A DNA stretch of 64,000 nucleotides from Salinivirgaceae bacterium (GTDB taxonomy: Bacteria > Bacteroidota > Bacteroidia > Bacteroidales > SZUA-534), in assembly GCA_017557605.1 (NCBI GenBank), contig JAFYYJ010000122.1:1-64000 (forward strand). The letters are read 5' to 3'. The first letter of the stretch is position 1. Each line of letters starts with the position of its first letter. The notes beneath the pieces are model-generated. The model was not told the DNA's origin. It saw nothing but the letters and a program-made list of their open reading frames with translations, and made no database searches. This document shows positions 45,253-53,781 of the stretch, one piece after another. Position numbers and translations under genes: made by a program.

Positions 45253-46191
45253 TTACTTCTGTTTCCCCTCCCGATACGAAGCCACGTGCCGTTCCGATTT
45301 TTCCTTGTAGATGTCAGCAATGGTTACCATTATTCCTGTTTCCTCAACATCGCCAAAATAGGGATTTAAGCTCGTACCGAACACTTTAAGCGTCGATGAA
45401 AGGCTCATATAGGAGTTGATAAGCGGCGGTATGCGCTCGCCACGGGCACGCACCTCGCGCGACAATGTGCGATAATCTTCCTTGTAGTCGTTGCCCTTGA
45501 AGGCCGCATGCAACTGTTCAAGATTGAAATGCAAGTCGAGAGGGTTGAGAAGATGCATAAGACTCTCGTTTCCACCAAAATACATATTCATAAAATAGAG
45601 CAGGAAGTTGCGCGCCTCCTGATTGTAATGGCGGTACATTGTTACTTTTCCAAAGAAATATCGGGCTTTAGGATAATCGACAATCAAAGTGCCGAGTCCG
45701 TCCCAAAGGTTGTCTAGGGTATAAAGGCTGCGACGACCGTCACCAATAGCCTGATTCTCAGGAACAACAAATGAGCGTCCAAGCTCTATTATATATGGCA
45801 GGTAATTCTTTTTAAACTCGTCGGAATAATAGAACAGCTGCGATGTGGCCAGAACCGGATTGCCTTCAGCATCAGTTGGGGCATCATTTCCTGTAATAAA
45901 CCGATATCCGCCCAGAATCTCCTGCTTGCGTGGGTCCCAAACAATGAGCTGACTGTAAGGCTTTTCTGCTGTGTCGTATTCGTCAATGTCGCAAGCCAAA
46001 CCTGTGCCGCCACCGGCGTTGCGGAATGTGAACTCACGCAGACGACCTACTTCACGAAGCAGATTTGGCGAGTCGAAATGCTTGAAGATGTATATCTCGT
46101 TGTCGCCGAAATTTGTTTTGCGGACAAACTTATCGGGAGTCAGCTCGCTCAATATCAACTTCTTATCTATCGGTTCGATAATATTTTCCAT
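45253..46191 (-). CDS. glsB: GNAT/hemolysin-type N-acyltransferase for amino-acid lipids (GlsB/OlsB-like)
   Basis: 312 residues, cytosolic. The GNAT-type acyltransferase core includes REFTFRNAGGGTG, a conserved QLIVWDPRKQEILGGYRFI, LGRSFVVPENQ and LYTLDNLWDGLG. It matches the hemolysin/OlsB-like family. In Bacteroides, GlsB makes N-acyl-glycine, the first step of glycine lipids (and of flavolipin-type lipids). It follows the GlsA-like acyltransferase by 54 bases in the same direction, so the pair encodes a complete two-step pathway. The head-group amino acid cannot be told from sequence. Confidence 0.88.
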   Translation of the reverse strand: MENIIEPIDKKLILSELTPDKFVRKTNFGDNEIYIFKHFDSPNLLREVGRLREFTFRNAGGGTGLACDIDEYDTAEKPYSQLIVWDPRKQEILGGYRFITGNDAPTDAEGNPVLATSQLFYYSDEFKKNYLPYIIELGRSFVVPENQAIGDGRRSLYTLDNLWDGLGTLIVDYPKARYFFGKVTMYRHYNQEARNFLLYFMNMYFGGNESLMHLLNPLDLHFNLEQLHAAFKGNDYKEDYRTLSREVRARGERIPPLINSYMSLSSTLKVFGTSLNPYFGDVEETGIMVTIADIYKEKSERHVASYREGKQK

Positions 46192-46245
46192 AATTATCTT
46201 CCAAAAAACTTTTCGTGTAACAAAATTGGCGAAAAATAGCCAAGT

Positions 46246-47076
46246 TTATTCTTGTCCGGATTCTAATAAATACGAACTCTCTCTAAGCATTTGCACCCAT
46301 TCTTGAGGTTTGCGGCTCTTGTCGAATGTTTGCCAACCGACAGGTTTACCGAACGTTATGGTAATATCGCGGTCGTATTGGTTATACATTTCATCGATTA
46401 GGAAAAACATTTCCAAATTGGCCTTAATGTGTAATTTCTTACGAATGTTGGCAAGGTTATAGAAGAATTTCGAATTCTCGCCTGTGATATGTACTGGCAC
46501 CACATCGCGCTGATATTTAACAGCTTGTGTAAGGAAATTACGTTTCCACTCAAGGTCGGTTATCTTCCCTTTGATTTTCCGCGAACACAATCCGGCCGGA
46601 AAATATAGAACATGCCTATCGCCGGCATACGCACTGTCGATAGCCTCCACGCCCTCACGCGACTGGCGGCCATGCTTGTTGATTGGCAGAAATACGCCCT
46701 TCATATTAGGCAGATTGAGCAACAAATCGTTGACCGGGAAAAACACCTCTCCAAAATGGTGATAGACAACACTTGTGAAAACCAGTCCGTCAAGCCCGCC
46801 AAGCGGATGATTCGATATGAAAATCAACCGTTTGGCATCGGCAGGGATATTCTCAACACCTTCAACTTTTATCCGTGCGCCAAACATCTTCAGCCCAGCA
46901 TCGACAAACTCGTAAGGCCCCGCATCTTTGTTTTCGCGCAAAAACCAATTTATCTCATCGATATGCAGAGTCCGTTTCACCTTGTTCATCAAGAATTTAG
47001 GAATGAACTTAAGCAGTTTCGGATTCTTTGAACTGATGATTTTCTCGATATCGATTTGCGGACAATCGGTTGCCAT
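46246..47076 (-). CDS. glsA: PlsC-like O-acyltransferase for amino-acid lipids (GlsA-like)
   Basis: 276 residues from the ATG at 47076. An in-frame start at 47106 lies inside the upstream terminator and is rejected. The acyltransferase motif is SNHPLGGLDG near residue 86: His and Asp are separated by five residues, not the usual four of HX4D enzymes. Later blocks are PINKHGRQSREG, YFPAGLCSRK and VPVHITGENS. It would add the second acyl chain to the N-acyl amino acid made by the GlsB-like enzyme. It lies just after the infB terminator and upstream of glsB. Confidence 0.87.
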   Translation of the reverse strand: MATDCPQIDIEKIISSKNPKLLKFIPKFLMNKVKRTLHIDEINWFLRENKDAGPYEFVDAGLKMFGARIKVEGVENIPADAKRLIFISNHPLGGLDGLVFTSVVYHHFGEVFFPVNDLLLNLPNMKGVFLPINKHGRQSREGVEAIDSAYAGDRHVLYFPAGLCSRKIKGKITDLEWKRNFLTQAVKYQRDVVPVHITGENSKFFYNLANIRKKLHIKANLEMFFLIDEMYNQYDRDITITFGKPVGWQTFDKSRKPQEWVQMLRESSYLLESGQE

Positions 47077-47091
47077 AAAACTCTTATTCTC

Positions 47092-47120
47092 AAAAAAAAG
47101 AGGCACTATCCGTGCCCCTT
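47092..47120 (-). terminator. Terminator of the rimP-nusA-infB operon
   Basis: Minus strand: GGGCAC / GTGCCT with loop GGATA (one G-U pair) followed by a run of T bases. It lies 20 bases after the infB stop and 16 bases before the glsA ATG. Confidence 0.82.
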
Positions 47121-47139
47121 TTCGTTGTGCTTATTTTGT

Positions 47140-49929
47140 TTATAATGTACGTTTTACCTCAGTCTCCTCATAAACCTCGATAATGTCGCCGACCTTAATG
47201 TCGTTGTATTTATCGATGTTAAGACCGCACTCCATTCCGGTGAGCACCTCTTTGGCGTCGTCTTTGAAGCGCTTAAGCGAGCCAAGTTCGCCGGTATAAA
47301 CCACAATACCGTCGCGGATGACACGCACTTTCGAGGTGCGTTTCACTTTTCCGTCGCGGACGAAGCAGCCTGCAACCGAGCCAACCTTCGAAATCTTGAA
47401 GACCTCGCGAATCTCAACCGTTCCGATAATCTCCTCTTTGATTTCAGGGGAAAGCATGCCTTCCATAGCGTCTTTCACCTCGTTGATTGCATCATAAATA
47501 ATCGAGTACAAGCGGATATCGACTTGTTCGCGCTCGGCCAGTTTGCGGGCGTCCATTGACGGACGAACCTGGAAACCTATGATAATGGCGTCGGAAGCGG
47601 CGGCCAGCGTAACATCGGACTCCGAAATCTGACCAACGGCCTTATGGATGACGTTGACCTGAATCTCGGGCGTCGAGAGTTTTACAAGCGAATCCTGCAG
47701 AGCCTCAGCCGAACCGTCAACATCAGCTTTAACAATGATGTTGAGCTCGTGGAAGTCGCCAATGGCTTTGCGGCGTCCAACCTCGGCCAATGTAAGGTGC
47801 TTTTGCGTACGCAAGCCCTGCTCGCGCTGCAGCTGCAAACGGCGGTTGGCAATGTCGCGGGCTTCTTTGTCGCTGCTAACAACGTTGAATTTGTCGCCAG
47901 CCTGTGGTGCTCCGTTCAAACCGAGAATCAGTGCCGGTGTCGAAGGCCCTGCCTTGTCAATCTTGCCGTTACGCTCGTTGTACATGGCCTTTACGTGACC
48001 AGTGAAGCTACCGGCAAGAACAATATCGCCAACTTTCAATGTGCCGTTCTGCACAAGCACTGTGGTAACGTAGCCACGGCCCTTATCCAAAGCCGATTCA
48101 ATTACCGTACCCGATGCCAATTTGTTAGGATTGGCCTTCAAATCAAGCAGTTCGGCTTCCAAAAGAACCTTGTCGAGCAACTCGGCAACGTTGATACCCT
48201 TCTTGGCCGAAATGTCTTGCGACTGGTATTTGCCGCCCCATTCCTCAACCAAAAGGTTCATATTGGCCAAGGCCTCTTTTATCTTGTCGGGATTTGCTCC
48301 CGGTTTATCTATCTTGTTGATTGCAAAAATGATAGGAACACCGGCCGCTTGCGCATGGCTTATGGCCTCAACCGTCTGCGGCATTATGGCGTCGTCGGCT
48401 GCAATCACAATAATCACAATATCAGTAATTTGAGCACCACGGGCACGCATGGCGGTAAATGCCTCGTGACCCGGAGTGTCGAGGAACGTGATAGTCTTTC
48501 CGTTTTTCAGCACTACGCTGTAGGCACCAATGTGCTGGGTGATACCACCGGCCTCACCTGCAATAACGTTAGCGTTGCGGATGTGGTCGAGCAACGATGT
48601 CTTACCATGGTCGACGTGACCCATGACTGTAATGATAGGCGGACGCGGAGCCAAATCTTCCTCCGAATCCTCCTCCTCGGATATGGTGTCAAGCAAGTCG
48701 GCGCTAACGAACTGCATCTTATAACCGAATTCGTCGGCAACCAAAGCCATTGTCTCAGCATCAAGCCGCTGGTTGATTGACACAAACAAACCAAGGTTGA
48801 AGCAAGTTGAGATAACCTCGTTCACCTGAACATTCATCATGGTTGCAAGCTCGTTGACCGACACAAACTCGGTAACTTTCAATACCATTTTCTCGGCTTC
48901 CTGACGCTCCATTTCCTCAGCGGAACGCTGACGCACATTCTCACGTTTGTCGCGGTTGTGCTTGGCCGTTGTGGTTTTGTGACCTTTGCTCTGCAAGCGC
49001 GCAAGTGTCTCTTTTACTTGCTTTTGCACATCCTCGTCGTTCACTTCCTTCTTCAGGAATTTCGAACCTTTCTGATGCTTGTCGCTCTTCGATATTTGTT
49101 TGTCGTTTACATCGACGCGGTCTTTCTGTATGCGTTTGCGTTTCTCGCGACGCTTTCCTCCGGCCTCGCTTGTCGGATTGGTAAACCTTGGGTCAGTCAG
49201 GTCAATCTTATCAACGACCTTGGGACCTTGCAGTTTCTCAACCTTGGTGTCGATATGCTCTGGCTTGGCCTGTTTGCTACTGTTTCCGCTTTGAGCCTGT
49301 TGCTTCTGCGCAGCTTGCTGCTTTTTCATTTGCAACTCGTGCTCTTTGCGCTCGCGGGCACGCTCCTCCTTGCTTTTCTTGTCGGGGCGGGTTTTAGTGT
49401 TCAGCTTGTCAAGGTCAATCTGTCCAAGAATTTTGACGTCCTTAACCGGCTCAACTTTAGTCTTGATAAGCTCAGGCTCGGGTTTCGGCTCGACTTTCGG
49501 CTTTGGCTCCTCTTGAACTTTTGGCTGAGGCTCAGGTTCTTGCTTACCCTGATTTTTTGCTTTCTCTTCCTTTTTCTTGTTCAGGTCGATTTTACCCACA
49601 ACATTCACCTTCAACTCCTTTTTGGGAGTCTCGAATATCTGTTGCTCCTCTTCGGCAGGCTTTTCAGGCTCGGCAAACTCATCGTCGGCATATATCGACT
49701 CCTTTTTGGCACGCATTGCGTTGAGTTCGATTTTTGCCGATTCCTCCTTCGCTTTCATGTCGCCGCTGTATTCCTTCAACAGCATCTGATAGACATCGTA
49801 CTCGATTTTGGTGTTGGGGCCTTCGTCAACAGCAATACCCTTTTTGCTCAAAAATTCGGTTATTGTGTTGATACCTACGCTTAAGTCGCGCGCTATCTTA
49901 TTCAATCTCAATGGTTTGTAATCGCTCAT
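47140..49929 (-). CDS. infB: Translation initiation factor IF-2
   Basis: 929 residues. Places initiator tRNA on the ribosome. The N-terminal IF2_N segment ([24 protein letters not shown]) is followed by a long Lys/Glu/Pro-rich linker (about 60-340). The G domain has its P-loop GHVDHGKT at 437-444, then DTPGHEAF and [10 protein letters not shown], with the C-terminal fMet-tRNA-binding domains after it. It is the last gene of rimP-nusA-infB, 55 bases after nusA. The charged linker makes long antisense open frames on the plus strand, which are not genes. Confidence 0.98.
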   Translation of the reverse strand: MSDYKPLRLNKIARDLSVGINTITEFLSKKGIAVDEGPNTKIEYDVYQMLLKEYSGDMKAKEESAKIELNAMRAKKESIYADDEFAEPEKPAEEEQQIFETPKKELKVNVVGKIDLNKKKEEKAKNQGKQEPEPQPKVQEEPKPKVEPKPEPELIKTKVEPVKDVKILGQIDLDKLNTKTRPDKKSKEERARERKEHELQMKKQQAAQKQQAQSGNSSKQAKPEHIDTKVEKLQGPKVVDKIDLTDPRFTNPTSEAGGKRREKRKRIQKDRVDVNDKQISKSDKHQKGSKFLKKEVNDEDVQKQVKETLARLQSKGHKTTTAKHNRDKRENVRQRSAEEMERQEAEKMVLKVTEFVSVNELATMMNVQVNEVISTCFNLGLFVSINQRLDAETMALVADEFGYKMQFVSADLLDTISEEEDSEEDLAPRPPIITVMGHVDHGKTSLLDHIRNANVIAGEAGGITQHIGAYSVVLKNGKTITFLDTPGHEAFTAMRARGAQITDIVIIVIAADDAIMPQTVEAISHAQAAGVPIIFAINKIDKPGANPDKIKEALANMNLLVEEWGGKYQSQDISAKKGINVAELLDKVLLEAELLDLKANPNKLASGTVIESALDKGRGYVTTVLVQNGTLKVGDIVLAGSFTGHVKAMYNERNGKIDKAGPSTPALILGLNGAPQAGDKFNVVSSDKEARDIANRRLQLQREQGLRTQKHLTLAEVGRRKAIGDFHELNIIVKADVDGSAEALQDSLVKLSTPEIQVNVIHKAVGQISESDVTLAAASDAIIIGFQVRPSMDARKLAEREQVDIRLYSIIYDAINEVKDAMEGMLSPEIKEEIIGTVEIREVFKISKVGSVAGCFVRDGKVKRTSKVRVIRDGIVVYTGELGSLKRFKDDAKEVLTGMECGLNIDKYNDIKVGDIIEVYEETEVKRTL

Positions 49930-49984
49930 TTGCTATACTTTAATTTTCCTGATAAAGTCTGTTTTCTCCTTTTTATGCCGATGT

Positions 49985-51208
49985 TTATTCAAATTCAGCT
50001 TTCAGAATACGAAGCACGTCGTTGATTGTACTCTCCTCAAGGTCAGTACGATGTGCAAGCTCATCGGCCGGAATTTCCAGAACGCTCTTGGCGGTATCGC
50101 AGCCAATGGCTTTGAGGGTGTCAAGTACCCAGCCGTCTATTTCGTCAGCAAATTCTTCAAGGTCAACATCCTCCTCATTATTCGATTCGCGATATACGTC
50201 AATCTCATAACCAGTAAGTTGGCTTGCAAGTTTGATGTTTGAGCCGCCCTTGCCTATGGCCAGCGACACTTGGTCGGGCTGCAGATAGACATCGGCCTTC
50301 TTGGTCTCGTCGTTAATCTTGATTTGTGACACCTTGGCAGGACTGAGTGCACGCGCAATGTAGAGCGACACGTTGTTGGTGTAGTTAATTACGTCGATGT
50401 TCTCGTTGCGCAGCTCGCGGACGATGCCGTGGATGCGTGCGCCCTTCATACCAACGCAAGCTCCAACCGGGTCGATGCGCTCGTCGTACGACTCAACGGC
50501 CACTTTAGCGCGCTCGCCAGGGATACGTTTGATGTTTTTGATAGTGATAAGTCCGTCGAAGATTTCTGGAACTTCAAGCTCGAACAGACGCTCAAGGAAA
50601 ATCGGGCTTGTGCGCGACAGGATGACAAGCGGAGTGGCGTTGCGCATCTCCACGCGAACAACAGCAGCGCGGACGGTATCGCCCTTGCGGAAATAGTCGT
50701 TCGGAATCTGCTCGGTTTTCGGCATAATCAGCTCGTTGCCTTCATCATCGATAATCATTATCTCTTTCTTCCAAACTTGGTAAACCTCACCAGTCACAAT
50801 CTCGCCTATGCGGTCTTTGTATTTTGCATAGAGCTGGTCTTTCTCAAGGTCGAGAATGCGCGAAGTCAGATTCTGGCGCAGAGTGAGAATGGCGCGGCGT
50901 CCGAAGTCAACCATTTTTACCTCGTCCGACACTTCCTCGCCCACTTCGTAGTCCTCATCGATTTTCTTTGCCTCGGTGAGCGAAATTTCCTTATTCGGGT
51001 CTGTAAGTTTGTCGTCTTCAACCACTTCGCGGTTGCGCCATATTTCAAAGTCACCTTTGTCGATATTGATGATTATGTCAAAATTCTCATCGGTGCCGTA
51101 TTGTTTCACCAATGTGCTACGGAATACGTCTTCCAAAACCCTCATCATTGTGGGGCGGTCGATGTTTTTCAGTTCCTTAAATTCTGAAAATGTGTCGGTA
51201 AGGTTCAT
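49985..51208 (-). CDS. nusA: Transcription termination/antitermination protein NusA
   Basis: 407 residues, the short form without the C-terminal acidic repeats seen in enterobacteria. N-terminal RNA polymerase-binding domain (about 1-130), S1 domain (around 135-205, IGEIVTGEVYQVWKKEIMI), then two KH domains (DPVGACVGMKGARIHGIVREL and VSLAIGKGGSNIKLASQLTG). It modulates pausing and termination. It sits between rimP (12-base gap) and infB, the conserved bacterial order. Confidence 0.97.
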   Translation of the reverse strand: MNLTDTFSEFKELKNIDRPTMMRVLEDVFRSTLVKQYGTDENFDIIINIDKGDFEIWRNREVVEDDKLTDPNKEISLTEAKKIDEDYEVGEEVSDEVKMVDFGRRAILTLRQNLTSRILDLEKDQLYAKYKDRIGEIVTGEVYQVWKKEIMIIDDEGNELIMPKTEQIPNDYFRKGDTVRAAVVRVEMRNATPLVILSRTSPIFLERLFELEVPEIFDGLITIKNIKRIPGERAKVAVESYDERIDPVGACVGMKGARIHGIVRELRNENIDVINYTNNVSLYIARALSPAKVSQIKINDETKKADVYLQPDQVSLAIGKGGSNIKLASQLTGYEIDVYRESNNEEDVDLEEFADEIDGWVLDTLKAIGCDTAKSVLEIPADELAHRTDLEESTINDVLRILKAEFE

Positions 51209-51220
51209 TTTTTCTGATTT

Positions 51221-51685
51221 TTAAAATATTATTGTTTCTTTCACTGTTTTTATCTCACTGAATTTGAAAGGTTCGGTTTTCACCACCTTGACTGGTCTTT
51301 TAGCGCCTTCGGGTTTCTCTTTTGTCTCATATTCGAGAAGGATGCCCTCGTCGCCGGCATCGCGAAGTATACCGTTGATTTTAAGTCCGTTGCTGAACAG
51401 AACTTCAACTGTACCGTTAAGTATTTTCTTGTATTGCGGCAACACTTTCAGCGGCTGGCCAATTCCCGGACTCGACACCTCAAGTGCGAAATCCTCCTCG
51501 TCGCGGTTCAGCTGCGACTCGATGTACTGGCTAATAAGCACGCAAGCGTCAACCGATATTCCCTCGGACGAATCGAGTATAACGGTGATGTTGTTCTGAG
51601 TATCAACCTTCACCTCAACCAGAAACAAGTCGGTTTCGGCTATGCGGTCGGTTACAATTTTCTCAATTATTTTCTTATCTATCAT
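51221..51685 (-). CDS. rimP: Ribosome maturation factor RimP
   Basis: 154 residues. Needed for 30S subunit maturation. Recognised by DSSEGISVDACVLISQYIESQLNRDEEDFALEVSSPGIGQPL and the C-terminal SH3-like domain. It is first in rimP-nusA-infB and has a well-formed upstream promoter with an attenuator-like hairpin in the leader. Confidence 0.95.
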   Translation of the reverse strand: MIDKKIIEKIVTDRIAETDLFLVEVKVDTQNNITVILDSSEGISVDACVLISQYIESQLNRDEEDFALEVSSPGIGQPLKVLPQYKKILNGTVEVLFSNGLKINGILRDAGDEGILLEYETKEKPEGAKRPVKVVKTEPFKFSEIKTVKETIIF

Positions 51686-51694
51686 AGTATTGCA

Positions 51695-51721
51695 ATAAAA
51701 CAGGGGACTTTTAATCCCCTG
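51695..51721 (-). promoter_or_regulatory. Terminator-like hairpin in the rimP-nusA-infB leader
   Basis: Minus strand: 7-bp stem CAGGGGA / TCCCCTG with a 7-base loop, followed by TTTTATT. It sits between the predicted start site (about 51741) and the rimP ATG at 51685, so it looks like a leader attenuator. Confidence 0.6.
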
Positions 51722-51747
51722 AAATTGTCTACCTCACAAAAACGTTA

Positions 51748-51778
51748 CAAATGTATTAATTAATTTTTCTTCTGCAAA
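51748..51778 (-). promoter_or_regulatory. Promoter of the rimP-nusA-infB operon
   Basis: Minus strand: TTTG (51778-51775), exactly 19 bases, then TACATTTG (51755-51748). A full match to the Bacteroidota promoter consensus. Confidence 0.8.
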
Positions 51779-51864
51779 TCAAATAATTGCAACTCAGTCC
51801 GTCAGCCATTCAAAGTGGCATTGTTTTTGTAACATTTTTGCACCGAAAAAAACAATATCATAAA

Positions 51865-52659
51865 ATGCAACTTATTGACGCACACGCACATATATTTCCA
51901 GACGCTTTGGCGGCAAAAGCATCGGTATCGGTTGGCAACTGGTACAACATTATGCCGCACACCGATGCCACAAGCAACAACCTGATAGAACACGAAAAAG
52001 CCGTCGGCGCATGTAAATGTCTTGTCTGCTCACCCGCACTCAAACCGCACAACGTACCTACAATCAACACCTATATAAGTAACGAGTGCAAATTGCACCA
52101 GGAGTTTGTGGGTTTTGGCACCATGCATCGCGACTTTGAGGATTACGAGGAGGAACTTGACCGCGTTGTGAGCCTCGGGCTTAAAGGCATCAAATTTCAT
52201 CACGACATGCAAGGTTTCTACATCGACGACCCGAAAATGATGCCAATCTACCGCGCCATTGCCGACCGCAGCCTGGCTCTGCTGCTGCATATGGGTGACA
52301 GCCGTCTCGATTTCTCGTCGCCTAGCCGCCTTGCTGTTATTGCGCGACAATTTCCCAACCTGACAATCATAGGCGCGCACTTTGGCGGCTACCGTCGTTG
52401 GGACGAGGTGATGTCAATCCCCGTCTTCGACAATGTCTATTTCGACACGTCAAGCTCATTGGCCTTTTTGGAACCCGAAAAAGCCCGGGAGCTTATTGAA
52501 AAATTCGGTGTCAGCCATTTCTTTTGGGGCAGCGATTTTCCTATGTGGTCGCCACGCGAGGAATGGCAACGCTTCCTATCACTCGGTTTCGATGACGAGA
52601 CCAATCAAAAAATTGGTTATGAGAATTTTGCAAGAGTGGTGTTAGGTGTCAGAAAGTAA
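51865..52659 (+). CDS. Amidohydrolase family metal-dependent hydrolase
   Basis: 264 residues from the ATG at 51865 (MQLIDAHAHIF). A longer frame from 51787 runs back through the divergent promoter region. TIM-barrel amidohydrolase motifs: DAHAHIFPD at 5-13 for metal binding, GIKFHHDMQGF, LLLHMGD, GAHFGGYRRWDEV and a C-terminal FFWGSDFPMWSP that supplies the catalytic Asp. It resembles the amidohydrolase_2 (ACMSD-like) group, which acts on small aromatic or carboxylated substrates. Substrate is unknown. It is divergent from rimP. Confidence 0.92.
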   Translation: MQLIDAHAHIFPDALAAKASVSVGNWYNIMPHTDATSNNLIEHEKAVGACKCLVCSPALKPHNVPTINTYISNECKLHQEFVGFGTMHRDFEDYEEELDRVVSLGLKGIKFHHDMQGFYIDDPKMMPIYRAIADRSLALLLHMGDSRLDFSSPSRLAVIARQFPNLTIIGAHFGGYRRWDEVMSIPVFDNVYFDTSSSLAFLEPEKARELIEKFGVSHFFWGSDFPMWSPREEWQRFLSLGFDDETNQKIGYENFARVVLGVRK

Positions 52660-52697
52660 TGTGAAATGGCAGACCTTCTATCATTCAATTATTCAAT

Positions 52698-52705
52698 TAT
52701 CTTTG
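52698..52705 (+). promoter_or_regulatory. Putative -7 element (TATCTTTG) of the small membrane protein gene
   Basis: TATCTTTG ends 28 bases before the ATG at 52734, inside a short repeat-like stretch (CATTCAATTATTCAATTATC). Confidence 0.5.
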
Positions 52706-52733
52706 TGAAGCGTTAAACCAAAACTGAATTGAA

Positions 52734-52979
52734 ATGAATAAAGGTATTTTCATCACGTTAGTCATTCTAGACGTTATAGCCTTAATTGTCAGTGTTATAT
52801 GCATTGCATCTTGCTATGTGGAGACCGGCCGCACCGACCCACTGCCTTGGTGTCTGCTGTTGTCGTGGGCAATTATCGGTATCATAAAAGACGGCTTGAT
52901 TTATCGCGGAAACGAGTTGAGTTCAACAGGGCAAAATGGCGTAAACCAAATTAACGATACACTACGTCCGCAAGCGTGA
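52734..52979 (+). CDS. Small two-helix membrane protein of unknown function
   Basis: 81 residues. Two hydrophobic helices (about 5-28 and 38-52) separated by a short polar loop with VETGRTDPLPW, then a polar tail. No motif recognised. It has its own promoter-like element. The spacing to ribE (111 bases, with a weak inverted repeat GTTTGG / CCAAAC) leaves an operon link uncertain. Confidence 0.72.
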   Translation: MNKGIFITLVILDVIALIVSVICIASCYVETGRTDPLPWCLLLSWAIIGIIKDGLIYRGNELSSTGQNGVNQINDTLRPQA

Positions 52980-53090
52980 TTCTAATAACTTGCCACCATC
53001 ACGTTTGGAATTCAATCCCAAACAATGGATATGTTGTTAGATATCATCTAAGATATTGATTATTAAAAAATGTTATAAAAACATAGGACT

Positions 53091-53699
53091 ATGTTTTCAG
53101 GAATTGTTGAAGAGTTTGCCGAAGTTGTCGGCATTGAGAAAGACCAGGAAAATCTGCATTTCACGCTGAAATGCTCGTTTGTTAATGAGCTGAAAATCGA
53201 CCAGAGCGTGGCGCACAACGGCGTCTGCCTGACGGTGGTGCGTATCAAGGACGGAACCTACACCGTGACGGCAATGAAAGAGACGCTCGATTGCTCGAAC
53301 CTGGGTCTGTTGAAGGTTGGCGACAAGGTGAACGTTGAGCGTTCAATGCTGATGAACGGCCGATTGGACGGCCACATTGTGCAAGGTCACGTGGATAAGA
53401 CAGCTCGCTGCACAAAGGTTGAAGACGCCGAAGGAAGCCACGTTTTCACCTTCGAATACGATTTTGACAAGAAAATGGCATCGCGCGGTTATCTGACTGT
53501 GGATAAGGGTTCTGTGACAGTCAACGGTGTGAGCCTGACGGTCTGCCGCCCGACTCGCAACTCGTTCCAAGTCTGCATCATTCCTTACACTTTCGACAAT
53601 ACCAACTTCCACACTATAAAGGTTGGAACGGTTGTCAATCTGGAATTCGACATCATCGGAAAATACATTGCGCAAATCACAAAACTGTCGCAGGAATAG
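53091..53699 (+). CDS. ribE: Riboflavin synthase, alpha chain
   Basis: 202 residues. Joins two molecules of 6,7-dimethyl-8-ribityllumazine to make riboflavin. It has two lumazine-binding domains, beginning MFSGIVEEFAEV and (second copy, about residue 100) GHVDKTARC. Family motifs include NGVCLTVV and its second-domain counterpart NGVSLTVC. Length is typical. No FMN riboswitch is visible upstream and no other rib genes are adjacent. It is followed by a GC-rich palindrome and ispG. Confidence 0.97.
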   Translation: MFSGIVEEFAEVVGIEKDQENLHFTLKCSFVNELKIDQSVAHNGVCLTVVRIKDGTYTVTAMKETLDCSNLGLLKVGDKVNVERSMLMNGRLDGHIVQGHVDKTARCTKVEDAEGSHVFTFEYDFDKKMASRGYLTVDKGSVTVNGVSLTVCRPTRNSFQVCIIPYTFDNTNFHTIKVGTVVNLEFDIIGKYIAQITKLSQE

Positions 53700-53707
53700 T
53701 AAAGATG

Positions 53708-53737
53708 TGGCGCGCCGCGGCTCTACCGCGTGCGCCA
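53708..53737. repeat. GC-rich intergenic palindrome
   Basis: TGGCGCGCCGCGG and CCGCGTGCGCCA can pair over almost the whole length with one bulge around loop CTCTA. No T run follows. The next bases (CACCCAACACCTGATACCTAACACC) are a degenerate short repeat. Confidence 0.7.
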
Positions 53738-53781
53738 TACGAACACCCAACACCTGATACCTAACACCAAAAATTGATAAA

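Noticed and set aside
47644..49884. Long plus-strand open frames (about 378 and 308 residues) opposite infB
   Set aside because: They are antisense to a well-supported IF-2 gene. Their Leu/Phe/Val-rich content is the mirror of its Lys/Glu-rich linker, and no promoter or family motif supports them.
52980..53090. FMN riboswitch upstream of ribE
   Set aside because: None of the conserved RFN-element blocks are seen in the 111-base gap; only a weak 6-bp inverted repeat is present.
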